The notes under the pieces are model-generated. The model was not told the origin of the DNA, did no database searches, and saw nothing but the letters and a program-made list of their open reading frames with translations. DNA of 9,103 nucleotides from DATGIQ01 sp035295665 (lineage in GTDB: Bacteria; Planctomycetota; Planctomycetia; Gemmatales; Gemmataceae): the NCBI GenBank assembly GCA_035295665.1, contig DATGIQ010000339.1, positions 1 to 9,103 of the forward strand. The letters run 5' to 3'. The translations under genes and the position numbers were made by a program. Positions 1 to 6,113 of this stretch are shown piece after piece (the stretch's first letter is position 1; the number at the start of each line of letters is the position of its first letter).

Positions 1-46
1 CTCTTTGGGTTTGAGCACGACGATTCTCCTGCTTCGGGTTTCCGCC

Positions 47-1573
47 TCACGCCGGGCCGCCGAGGATGTCGGTAGTCAGCCCCTGGGCCATCTTGACCTC
101 GGTGCCGTGGTTGACCGTCCAAGCGACCTTGTGCGTGACCGCCTCGACGAGCCCCGCCGCCGACGGGTGCCCGTTGCCGCTCTTCTTGACGCCGCCGAAC
201 GGCAGATGGACTTCGGCACCGATGCAGGGCAAATTGACGTAGCCCATGCCGTACTCGCACTCATCCCGAAAGAGCCGCATCGTGCGATAATCCTCGGTGA
301 TCACGGCCATCGACAATCCAAACTCCGTATCGTTGTAAATCCGCACGGCGTCTTCATTGGTACGGAAGGGAATCAAGGCCAGGTGGGGCCCGAAGACCTC
401 TTCGCGGATCGAGCGAAGGCCGGGACGATGTTCCATGCGGTATACGAATGGCCGGAGGTAGCAGCCGTCCGCCTGCCCGTTTTCCTTGATGCGCCCCCCT
501 TCGAGGAGCACCCTGGCCCCTTCCCGCCGTGCCAGATCGTTGTAGCGCTCGATCTTCTCGAGCGCCCCCAGATGGATCACCGGGCCGGTGAAGTTCGTGC
601 TCTCCAGCGGGTCGCCGATCCGCAGCCGCTTGGCCGTGGCGATGAAGCGATCGGCAAATCGATCAAAGATTTTCTCCGCGACCAAAATCCGGCCCGCAGA
701 AACACACCGCTGGCCGCTGGTCTTGAATGCACTGATGATGCCCGAGGAAACCGCCAGGTCCAGACGGGCATCCTCGCACACGATGACGGCACTCTTGCTC
801 CCCATCTCACAGGCAACGATGCGATCGTAATGTTCGGTCGACAGTTGTTGGATCCGATGGCCAACATCGTAGCTGCCGGTGAACAGCACAACGTTGACGC
901 CAGGGTGGCGGACCAACGCTTCTCCCGTCTCAGCCTCGCCTTGGACGAGGTTGATCGTCCCCGGAGGGAACCCGGCCTCTTCGAACAGCTCCACCAGGCG
1001 TTGGCCGATCGCAGGAGTATCTTCGGAGGGTTTAAAAACCGCCGTGTTCCCTTCGAGCAGGCTGGGGCCAAGCATCCAGAGCGGCACGGCAAAGGGGAAA
1101 TTCCATGGCGTGATAACCGCCACGACGCCCCATGGTTTGCGGCGCATGAAGGCATCTTTCTCCGGGATTTCCGAAGCGAAAATTTCCCCGGTCGGCAGCC
1201 GGCCGGTGCCGAAGACATACTGGATCATGTGCAGCCCTTCGATCACCTCCGCCCGGCATTCCGTCACCACCTTGCCGCACTCTCGAGCCATCAGAAGGGC
1301 CAGGGAATCCACATCGCGCTTGACCAGCTGGGCGAGGTTGTCGAAGAGTTCCGCGCGATGGATACGGCTGGTACGCCGCCAGGCAGGAAACGCTTCACGG
1401 GCTGCGAGGACGGCCTGAACCGCTTCGTCGGCGGACGTGTTGGGAAACGTGCCGAGGATTTCGCTCCAGCGGGCGGGGTTATGGCTTTCCAGACCGGGGT
1501 CGGCCGGTGTTCGCCAGCGCCCGGCGATGAAATTTCGGCCGGTAATGGGAGAGACAGCTGTCGTCGTCATCAT
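47..1573 (-). CDS. Aldehyde dehydrogenase family protein, ALDH7-like C-terminal signature
   Basis: This 508-residue protein should oxidise an aldehyde or semialdehyde to the acid with NAD(P)+ in the cytoplasm; the substrate cannot be told from sequence. The family landmarks are present in order: TPWNFP (155-160), the cofactor-binding KPSE (181-184), FTGS (231-234), the general-base glutamate E256, the catalytic cysteine C290 in SGQRC, EEVFGP (391-396) and PFGGVKKSGNG (458-468). The GAEVHLPFGG context resembles aminoadipic-semialdehyde (ALDH7-like) and archaeal/Thermus aldehyde dehydrogenases, which is inference. The motif around the general base is CEMGSK rather than the usual ELGGK, but the glutamate is kept. 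Length is normal for the superfamily. The start at 1573 is supported by AAGGAG at 1583-1588, nine bases upstream; a second ATG follows at once. It has its own promoter and appears monocistronic within the window. Confidence 0.95.
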   Translation of the reverse strand: MMTTTAVSPITGRNFIAGRWRTPADPGLESHNPARWSEILGTFPNTSADEAVQAVLAAREAFPAWRRTSRIHRAELFDNLAQLVKRDVDSLALLMARECGKVVTECRAEVIEGLHMIQYVFGTGRLPTGEIFASEIPEKDAFMRRKPWGVVAVITPWNFPFAVPLWMLGPSLLEGNTAVFKPSEDTPAIGQRLVELFEEAGFPPGTINLVQGEAETGEALVRHPGVNVVLFTGSYDVGHRIQQLSTEHYDRIVACEMGSKSAVIVCEDARLDLAVSSGIISAFKTSGQRCVSAGRILVAEKIFDRFADRFIATAKRLRIGDPLESTNFTGPVIHLGALEKIERYNDLARREGARVLLEGGRIKENGQADGCYLRPFVYRMEHRPGLRSIREEVFGPHLALIPFRTNEDAVRIYNDTEFGLSMAVITEDYRTMRLFRDECEYGMGYVNLPCIGAEVHLPFGGVKKSGNGHPSAAGLVEAVTHKVAWTVNHGTEVKMAQGLTTDILGGPA

Positions 1574-1695
1574 GGCGCGGATCTCCTTGATGGTGCGTAA
1601 ACCTAGCGGAGTGAGCCGTCGGAGCGGCCCACCGATTCGCCGGGCGGCAGAAGGTACAGCGAGGTGAAGAGGGCTGCCGCGGCCCGACTATTGCA

Positions 1696-1724
1696 ATTAT
1701 AGGTCAGATTTTCGTTGGTCACAA
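1696..1724 (-). promoter_or_regulatory. Sigma70-like promoter of the aldehyde dehydrogenase gene
   Basis: On the minus strand, TTGTGA (1719-1724; 4 of 6 to TTGACA) is followed after exactly 17 bases by a perfect TATAAT (1696-1701). Initiation would be near 1690, giving a leader of about 115 bases before the ATG at 1573. A perfect -10 at ideal spacing, just upstream of a minus-strand gene in a non-coding stretch, makes this the strongest promoter call in the window. It is read by eye, with no expression data. Confidence 0.55.
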
Positions 1725-1741
1725 TTGGAGGATTCGGAGGG

Positions 1742-1793
1742 ATCCGGTTCAGAAAGTCATGGAAGTTTCGCGCTGAATGTTCAAGAACCGGAT
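1742..1793. repeat. 9-bp perfect inverted repeat upstream of the aldehyde dehydrogenase promoter
   Basis: ATCCGGTTC (1742-1750) and GAACCGGAT (1785-1793) are exact reverse complements with a 34-base spacer. The spacer holds a smaller inverted pair, GAAA (1752-1755) and TTTC (1766-1769). The near arm lies 17 bases upstream of the -35 hexamer at 1719-1724. It could be a regulator site, a long hairpin in a transcript, or a remnant of lost sequence. There is no gene-like content around it. Confidence 0.4.
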
Positions 1794-1929
1794 GGCACAG
1801 GAGTACTCTTCTCTTCTCGGAGACCCGAGTAGATCGTGACGGGGACCCAACCCGATGCTCCCTGGCTCAACCCAGCTCACCGACATCACTGGACCGTCGA
1901 GGGCAAAGAGCACTTGGCGAGGTTCCCAG

Positions 1930-2112
1930 TTAAACGTGACGCAGAGTTAGCGGCTTCTGACCGACTTCCGGTTCAGCGACAAACTCTGGATAACGAGCGA
2001 AGCGCGCATGCCGGTCAAGTGTTTCTCCTATTTCCGCTGCCTCGACACCAGCCACTTGCATTTCTTCTAGCCACTGCTCCCGGTCAGATGATTCATGCGT
2101 TTCGGTATTCAT
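1930..2112 (-). CDS. Doubtful small acidic ORF, possibly a gene remnant
   Basis: A 60-residue ORF rich in Glu (about 12), starting MNTETHESSDREQWLEEM. I do not recognise a family. It starts with ATG directly after a stop codon and a weak GGGA-type upstream sequence, so initiation is not well supported. At its end the coding strand reads CGT CAC GTT TAA. Skipping one base of the TTT run would carry translation for about 60 further codons, starting NWEPRQVLFALDG, down to about position 1750. This could mean a frameshifted gene, or simply chance open frames in GC-rich DNA. The plus-strand frame over the same bases (1836-2192) looks no better. Confidence 0.15.
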   Translation of the reverse strand: MNTETHESSDREQWLEEMQVAGVEAAEIGETLDRHARFARYPEFVAEPEVGQKPLTLRHV

Positions 2113-2137
2113 CGGTTATTCCCGCGGCAGCGCTCCA

Positions 2138-2168
2138 CCCGGCTTCTCCGGCTCGCCGGAGCACCGGG
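2138..2168 (-). terminator. Candidate terminator hairpin downstream of the lipoprotein gene
   Basis: A two-part stem: inner CTCCGGC (2146-2152) with GCCGGAG (2155-2161), perfect over 7 bp, and outer CCCGG (2138-2142) with CCGGG (2164-2168), separated by internal-loop bases. It lies about 80 bases beyond the stop of the DUF1559-lipoprotein pair. There is no T-tract on the minus-strand side, so it is not a textbook intrinsic terminator. It could act with Rho or simply stabilise the 3' end. Confidence 0.35.
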
Positions 2169-2250
2169 CACACCAAGCCTCTATGCGAATAAGCGTGAAA
2201 TGTGCGAATTATTTACGCGCAAGCAACATGAACTCTGCACCGAATTTGCT

Positions 2251-2652
2251 TCAGTCGCTCAAATTGAACACCAGATTCTCGTTTCCCTGTTCAGTCACTT
2301 CGAAGATGAGCGGCGTGTTCATCGCATTGCGATATTTTTGTGGCACCGCTACACCACCGAAGACGATGCACGTAACCCGGTAAAAGCCAGGCATCACGCC
2401 TTGGCCGTGCGGATACGTCTCCAGGGTGAACGAGCCATCCTTGTCGGTCTGGCCCGTAGCCTGGTGGCCGTTGCGATTGCCCTTGTTGAAATCGGGAACA
2501 AAGCAAACCGTCGCCCCGCCCAGCGGTTTCTGTTTGTATTTGACCTGGCCGCGGACCGGCGCGAGCTTGGGCGGAGGAGGACCCTGGCAGCCCGAAAGCG
2601 TTGCACAGAGCAGCCATCCACTCAGCAATCCAGAAATGGCACAGGGCTTCAT
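2251..2652 (-). CDS. Small lipoprotein with carboxypeptidase-regulatory-like fold, DUF1559 partner
   Basis: A 133-residue secreted lipoprotein of a type common in planctomycetes. A hydrophobic signal segment (residues 5-19) ends in the lipobox L-S-G-C, with lipidated Cys22, followed by a proline-rich linker (25-28). The body has the Ig-like transthyretin/carboxypeptidase-regulatory pattern: VRGQVKYKQKPLGGATVCFVP (33-53), GQTDKDGSFTLETY (67-80), GVMPGFYRV (85-93), then a PQKYRN segment (104-109) and a final strand. Such proteins have no known enzymatic role and are presumed to be envelope-attached. It starts 17 bp after the DUF1559 stop, with AAGGAG (2662-2667) nine bases before the ATG, so the two are almost surely co-transcribed. 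This arrangement is very frequent in planctomycete genomes. Function is unknown beyond localisation. Confidence 0.85.
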   Translation of the reverse strand: MKPCAISGLLSGWLLCATLSGCQGPPPPKLAPVRGQVKYKQKPLGGATVCFVPDFNKGNRNGHQATGQTDKDGSFTLETYPHGQGVMPGFYRVTCIVFGGVAVPQKYRNAMNTPLIFEVTEQGNENLVFNLSD

Positions 2653-2669
2653 CCGCAGATGCTCCTTCG

Positions 2670-3599
2670 CTACAAGTCGGAGCCGTCAATCACTTCGCCC
2701 CCCTTCGGCGTCAGCAGGGCATGCAGCACGCCTCCCGGAGTTTGGTCAGCGAGTAAACGGACATGACCATCCATGAACAGGAAATTCACTCCTCCGGTGT
2801 GCGTGGACCCCCAGGGAAAGCCAGAGTAGTTAAAGCCGATGCGATCATGGTAAATGGCGGCACCGTTGCGCACCAAGCCGCCGCTGCCACCGCACATAAT
2901 GGGCTCATCGAAATACCAACCGCCCGTGTTGTAGGCCCGAGGATCCATACCCTTTTCGCCCACATGGATCGTATTGGATAGACCATCATCGATGTCGGCG
3001 ATACTGACCAGCCGGCCAACCAGAACCCCTGCACCGCGATCGGCATTGGCCATGCATACGTACATGTTGGCCGCGTAGTCAGATTTGCCCCACGGATTGA
3101 TGCCCGTTGTTTCCTGCGGATTGCCGAAGATAGGATCGGTGGCCGGAGCATTTTGCGGGTTGTTGCGGTTCCGGCTCGGACAAATGTAGAGCTTCGTCGA
3201 TGCACTGTAGCGGGCCGGGGTGGGGGCTTGGAAAGCATTTTGTTGTTCGACGAAAGGGAGAAGCGCGTACGTCCACGGCCCGGACTGGTCAGCTGGGGAC
3301 AGCGTCGGGTCGCCCAGTCCCCACAGCTGGTTCGTGTACGTGTGCACCGCCGGTTGCCCGATGGCGTGTTTCCCGCCATTCCCGGGAAAGACCTTGAATT
3401 GATCGTGGAAGGAATGCATCCCGATGCCCATCTGTTTGAGATTGTTCGTGCATTGCGTATTCGCGGCAGCTTGACGGACTTTCTGCACCGCAGGGAGAAG
3501 CAACCCGATCAGCACGGCAATGATGGCGATCACAACCAGAAGCTCGATGAGCGTGAATCCGCCACGGGCTTGGCACCTGGAACCAGAAGAGGAGAGCAT
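2670..3599 (-). CDS. DUF1559 protein with type IV prepilin N-terminus
   Basis: A 309-residue protein of the DUF1559 family, greatly expanded in planctomycetes. Residues 14-42 form the prepilin signal: G14 before the cleavage point, then FTLIELLVV with the conserved Glu at mature position 5, and a hydrophobic helix running to LLPAVQKVR. A prepilin peptidase should cleave after G14, giving a pseudopilin-like protein anchored in the membrane. The middle has the family's DGLSNTIHVGEK stretch (205-216). The C-terminus carries H-x9-DG (H267, D277, G278). The frame is open back to 3932, but the ATG at 3597-3599 is preceded by GGAGGT (3605-3610) with a 5-base spacer and leaves the usual short basic pre-segment, so it is chosen. 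The role is unknown; secretion or surface-structure functions are inferred from the prepilin motif. Confidence 0.93.
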   Translation of the reverse strand: MLSSSGSRCQARGGFTLIELLVVIAIIAVLIGLLLPAVQKVRQAAANTQCTNNLKQMGIGMHSFHDQFKVFPGNGGKHAIGQPAVHTYTNQLWGLGDPTLSPADQSGPWTYALLPFVEQQNAFQAPTPARYSASTKLYICPSRNRNNPQNAPATDPIFGNPQETTGINPWGKSDYAANMYVCMANADRGAGVLVGRLVSIADIDDGLSNTIHVGEKGMDPRAYNTGGWYFDEPIMCGGSGGLVRNGAAIYHDRIGFNYSGFPWGSTHTGGVNFLFMDGHVRLLADQTPGGVLHALLTPKGGEVIDGSDL

Positions 3600-3604
3600 C
3601 GCAG

Positions 3605-3610
3605 ACCTCC
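3605..3610 (-). promoter_or_regulatory. Ribosome binding site that fixes the DUF1559 start
   Basis: GGAGGT on the minus strand, five bases before the ATG at 3597-3599. It decides between this start and the ATG at 3932, which would add 111 residues of unrelated arginine-rich sequence before the prepilin motif. Confidence 0.7.
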
Positions 3611-3674
3611 GAGACCGGGTCGATCGATTCATGATGGTTGGCCATTCCGCCATCGGAAGCGATCTCGAAGGGTG

Positions 3675-3703
3675 ATTGTGTGCCATCAGGGGAGCGATTG
3701 CAA
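3675..3703 (-). promoter_or_regulatory. Candidate promoter of the DUF1559-lipoprotein pair
   Basis: In the 226-base gap upstream of the DUF1559 gene, TTGCAA (3698-3703) is followed after 17 bases by CACAAT (3675-3680), each 4 of 6 to the sigma70 consensus. The leader would be about 70 bases. The match is moderate, and read-through from the nucleoside hydrolase gene upstream is the alternative. Nothing else in 3600-3825 stands out. Confidence 0.3.
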
Positions 3704-3825
3704 GCCAATTCTTGCCGGAGGACGTAGGGGATGGCGCGGTAGCTGCGTCGGCGATCTTTATCGGTAGGCGCCGGAAGAACCTTGATTCGGGCAACGTTGG
3801 TCGAAGGCGTTTTTTCCCGGGCTGA

Positions 3826-4752
3826 TTACGCCGTCCGCGCCAGGATCCGACGAATATACTCACGGACGGCAGGCACTTCGACGCCCACAGCCAGATCCAC
3901 GTTCGCCTTCGCCGACTGCTCAGGACGGGCATCCACCACGCTCATGCCACGGGTCAGTTCGCCGCGCGTTTCGACATCCACCGCCAGCGGCTTGGTCGTG
4001 AGGACGTGGGGCATTGTTACCGCGGCCACGCCGAGGACATCCTTCAAATGGAAGCCTTCGATGCCGTAGAGGTTACTGGTCATGCGAATGCCGCACGGAA
4101 CGATTTGGCGTAAGAAACGGCTCGTCTTTGACTCGGGAGCGGGCAGTTCCAGCAGGTCCGTGGGAGAAAAGACAATCTTACGGGTGACATCGAGCGGGAG
4201 GAGCGTGATCGGGGCGCCGCTACGAAGCACCTGGCGGGCTGCACTGGGGTCGCAATAAAAATGGAACTCGGCCACGGCGCTGGCGTTACCCGGCTCGTGC
4301 CAGGCGCCGGCCACGCAAACGAGCCGCTGAACCAGAAGCGGCAGCTCGGGGTCACGGTCCAGAGCACGGGCCAGGACGGTCAACGGACCCAGCATGACGA
4401 CCGTCACTTCGCGGGGATATTGCCGCACCAAGTCGATGAGCAGCTTGTCGCTGGAGTGGAGGTGATGCAGGCGGGCGCAGGGAAACGAGACTCCGCCCAG
4501 GCCCCCCGCACCATGGAGCCGCGTGCCGTCTTCCTCGAATTCGACCGGCGGAGCCGCTCCGAGCCGTGGCCAACGCGGCGGATCGATCTGTTCGATGAGG
4601 ATCTGGACATTTTGTGTCGCTTGTTCGGCGCGGACATTTCCGGCCGTGGCCGCCAAGCCGAGCACGTCAATCTCCGGATCGTGCAAGGCCAGTGCAATCG
4701 CAAATGCTCCATCGATTCCAGGGTCAGCCACGATGATGATTTTGCGCACCAT
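3826..4752 (-). CDS. Divergent nucleoside hydrolase (IUNH family) protein
   Basis: A 308-residue member of the inosine-uridine nucleoside hydrolase family, whose active members split nucleosides into base and ribose using a bound calcium. Family landmarks: an N-terminal DPGID block (10-14), GPLT (122-125), GN (155-156), the AEFHFYCDP block (161-169) and HLKDVLGVAAV (235-245). Numbering matches the Crithidia enzyme at the N-terminus. Asp10 and Asp14 are kept, but the family's DTD start is VAD (V8, A9, D10) and the calcium ligand Asp15 is Gly15. EFN is EFH (H164), and the His of the late HD pair is Lys237, though D238 is kept. Catalysis, metal binding or substrate may therefore differ. The start at 4752 has GGGGAGG about 11 bases upstream. 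The gene follows trpD by 62 bp on the same strand and may be co-transcribed with it. Confidence 0.85.
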   Translation of the reverse strand: MVRKIIIVADPGIDGAFAIALALHDPEIDVLGLAATAGNVRAEQATQNVQILIEQIDPPRWPRLGAAPPVEFEEDGTRLHGAGGLGGVSFPCARLHHLHSSDKLLIDLVRQYPREVTVVMLGPLTVLARALDRDPELPLLVQRLVCVAGAWHEPGNASAVAEFHFYCDPSAARQVLRSGAPITLLPLDVTRKIVFSPTDLLELPAPESKTSRFLRQIVPCGIRMTSNLYGIEGFHLKDVLGVAAVTMPHVLTTKPLAVDVETRGELTRGMSVVDARPEQSAKANVDLAVGVEVPAVREYIRRILARTA

Positions 4753-4756
4753 AGCA

Positions 4757-4768
4757 GGAGGTTCCTCC
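4757..4768 (-). promoter_or_regulatory. Ribosome binding site of the nucleoside hydrolase gene inside a short inverted repeat
   Basis: The minus strand reads GGAGG-AA-CCTCC, so the purine-rich ribosome binding sequence is followed at once by its own complement. It could fold on itself (GGAG with CTCC, 4-base loop) and weaken initiation at the ATG 4750-4752. Alternatively the pairing is incidental; the stem is only four or five base pairs. Confidence 0.35.
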
Positions 4769-4814
4769 CCTCAACTCTAGCTCCGCGATGCCCAGGCGCG
4801 AACGGATCACCCTG

Positions 4815-5882
4815 TCAACATGCTATCAAACGTTGCAGCACTTGACGTGCCTTTCCGCTCTCGATGGCCTGGCGGGCGCGCACTGTCCCCTCACGGAGTG
4901 TCTCAACCTGTTCCGCGGCCAGCAGTGCGGCCGCGGCGTTGGCGATCACTACCCGTGCGGCCGGTCCGTCGTGACCATCCAGGATGGAGCGGATGACGGC
5001 TGCACTTTCTTCCGGTCCACGGACGCGCAGCTCTGCCAAGGAGACCGGTGCCAGGCCGAAGTCAGCGGGCGACCACTCATGGCTCTCCACTTTGGAGCCA
5101 CGCACCTCCCGGACCAAGGTTCCGGCCGACAGGCTCACCTCGTCCAGACCGTCTTTACCACAGACGAGCAAGGCGTGACGGGTTCCCAGGCGTGCCAAGG
5201 CACCGGCGAGCGAATCGAGCAACTCGGGCCGGCCGACGCCGAGCAGCTGATACGAAGCACCGGCAGGATTGGCCAAGGGACCCAAACAATTAAAGAGTGT
5301 CCGGACGCCGAGCCGGCGGCGGATCGGCGCCACCGTTTTGAGGGCGGGGTGGAACTGGGGCGCAAAACAAAAGGCCAGCCCGGCCTCACTCAGACACTGC
5401 TGCACCCATGCCACTGTGTCCTGGAGACGCACGCCCAAGGCCACCAGGACATCGGCGCTGCCGCTCGAGCTGGATACAGCGCGATTGCCATGTTTGACGA
5501 CGGCCACGCCGGCACCGGCGGCCAGCAAAGCCGCGGCCGTGCTGATGTTAAAGGTCGCCGTCCCGTCCCCGCCGATCCCACAAGTATCGAGCACATCGGT
5601 CCGGCCCGTATCCAAACGAATCATCTGTTCGCGCAGGACGGCCGCGGCCGCGGCCAATTCGCCGGCGGTTTCTCCCTTCATACGCAGGGCCATCAAGAGC
5701 GCAGCCGTCTCGACATCCCCGCACGCCCCGCTCATCATTTCGTGGATGACCGCCCGCATTTGCCGATCGGTAAGCTCGCGGCGCTCCATCAAGGCGGCCA
5801 TCGCTTCCGCAAACCAGGCCGGTGGAGGCTCTGCCTTGGCTGGAGGGGATACGTTCACAGCGGTCTCTGGATTTGAAAGCAT
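4815..5882 (-). CDS. trpD: Anthranilate phosphoribosyltransferase
   Basis: This enzyme joins anthranilate to phosphoribosyl pyrophosphate, the second committed step of tryptophan synthesis, in the cytoplasm. The 355-residue product has all family signatures: the phosphoribosyl-binding GIGGDG (102-107), FNIST (111-115), KHGNR (130-134), SSSGSADVL (138-146), FAPQFHPALK (173-182), RRLGVRTLFNCLGPLANP (189-206) and the magnesium-binding DGLDEVS (244-250). The frame stays open to 6074, but the extra 64 residues are low in homology and run back across the gene's own promoter. ATG 5880-5882 gives the usual length; its ribosome binding site (GAGCAGGT, very close) is poor, and Met27 or Met32 cannot be excluded. 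No other trp gene lies in the window, so this is an orphan trpD, unlike the trp operons of many bacteria. The nucleoside hydrolase gene follows after 62 bp. Confidence 0.95.
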   Translation of the reverse strand: MLSNPETAVNVSPPAKAEPPPAWFAEAMAALMERRELTDRQMRAVIHEMMSGACGDVETAALLMALRMKGETAGELAAAAAVLREQMIRLDTGRTDVLDTCGIGGDGTATFNISTAAALLAAGAGVAVVKHGNRAVSSSSGSADVLVALGVRLQDTVAWVQQCLSEAGLAFCFAPQFHPALKTVAPIRRRLGVRTLFNCLGPLANPAGASYQLLGVGRPELLDSLAGALARLGTRHALLVCGKDGLDEVSLSAGTLVREVRGSKVESHEWSPADFGLAPVSLAELRVRGPEESAAVIRSILDGHDGPAARVVIANAAAALLAAEQVETLREGTVRARQAIESGKARQVLQRLIAC

Positions 5883-5933
5883 ACCTGCTCGACCCGCCGA
5901 GCCGGAATCGGTGCGATCCCTCGACCTTTCTTG

Positions 5934-5962
5934 AGCATAGCGGAGTGGGCAAAAAATGCCAA
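5934..5962 (-). promoter_or_regulatory. Sigma70-like promoter of trpD
   Basis: On the minus strand TTGGCA (5957-5962; 5 of 6) and TATGCT (5934-5939; 4 of 6) are separated by exactly 17 bases. Initiation near 5928 gives a leader of about 45 bases before ATG 5882 and rules out use of the upstream ATG at 6074 from this promoter. A small inverted repeat, GGCA-A5-TGCC (5948-5960 on the plus strand), overlaps the -35 and spacer and could be a regulator site. Confidence 0.5.
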
Positions 5963-5978
5963 AAGAACTCTTCCTTTC

Positions 5979-6007
5979 TGAACTGATGTATAATATACTA
6001 AGGTTCA
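5979..6007 (+). promoter_or_regulatory. lexA promoter -10 centred in an operator-like dyad, probable LexA site
   Basis: A perfect TATAAT (5989-5994) lies 120 bases upstream of lexA. It sits inside GTATAATATAC (5988-5998), a palindrome around A5993. Flanking arms TGAAC (5979-5983) and GTTCA (6003-6007) are symmetric about the same base, giving 10 complementary pairs out of 14. The inner half resembles the gammaproteobacterial LexA box (CTGT-N8-ACAG, AT-rich centre), and the outer arms resemble the GAAC/GTTC half-sites of Gram-positive LexA boxes. LexA repressing its own promoter is general, so this is the best operator candidate, by inference. No good -35 is visible 16-18 bases upstream. Confidence 0.5.
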
Positions 6008-6032
6008 CATTGACGGGCGTCGATGAGTGAAC
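6003..6032 (+). repeat. Nested inverted repeat in the presumed lexA leader
   Basis: GTTCAC (6003-6008) and GTGAAC (6027-6032) are exact reverse complements. Between them is GACG-GG-CGTC (6012-6021). The left outer arm overlaps the right arm of the dyad centred on the -10. These could be additional regulator half-sites or a 5' leader hairpin if transcription starts near 6001. Confidence 0.4.
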
Positions 6033-6041
6033 AAGCGGGAA

Positions 6042-6073
6042 TGTACCGCCGGGCAATGGGCTTCTGCGGTACA
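6042..6073 (+). repeat. 8-bp perfect inverted repeat in the lexA leader
   Basis: TGTACCGC (6042-6049) and GCGGTACA (6066-6073) are exact reverse complements with a 16-base spacer, ending 40 bases before the lexA ATG and about 30 before its ribosome binding site. In RNA it would make an 8-bp stem in the leader; in DNA it could be a two-half-site operator. Confidence 0.45.
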
Positions 6074-6113
6074 ATTTCTCTCAATAATCCTTTTTCTGTC
6101 GTGGAGACTGGCC

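Larger units (their letters stand above)
1574..2250. other. 677-base intergenic stretch without a convincing gene
   Basis: Between the aldehyde dehydrogenase start and the lipoprotein stop I recognise no conserved protein on either strand. The stretch holds the aldehyde dehydrogenase leader and promoter (to about 1724), an inverted repeat (1742-1793), a short hairpin CTCGG-AGAC-CCGAG (1816-1829), a doubtful 60-codon minus-strand ORF (1930-2112) and a GC-rich hairpin (2138-2168). It may hold gene remnants: several overlapping frames stay open but none has a recognisable domain or a good ribosome binding site. Confidence 0.6.

Noticed and set aside
5..1600. 531-codon plus-strand open frame
   Set aside because: It lies fully antisense to the aldehyde dehydrogenase gene, which has all its motifs. 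The frame is open because of GC-rich codon use on the other strand; the product shows no domain.
1836..2766. Plus-strand frames at 1836-2192 and 2095-2766
   Set aside because: No homology that I recognise. The second is largely antisense to the lipoprotein gene, which has a lipobox and the expected fold pattern.
3793..3815. Plus-strand hairpin AACG...CGTT followed by T6, resembling an intrinsic terminator
   Set aside because: The stem is only 4 bp with an 11-base loop, and there is no plus-strand gene upstream to terminate.
3600..3932. N-terminal extension of the DUF1559 protein
   Set aside because: The prepilin signal must be near the N-terminus; 111 arginine-rich residues before it make no sense, and ATG 3599 has GGAGGT upstream.
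4788..5876. 362-codon plus-strand open frame
   Set aside because: Antisense shadow of trpD, with no recognisable motif and no ribosome binding site of note.
5883..6074. N-terminal extension of TrpD
   Set aside because: It would run through the predicted trpD promoter and the lexA operator region, and gives an unusually long protein.
6027..6113. N-terminal extension of LexA from GTG 6027
   Set aside because: It adds 29 residues absent from LexA proteins and would put the leader repeat inside coding sequence. ATG 6114 has a good ribosome binding site.
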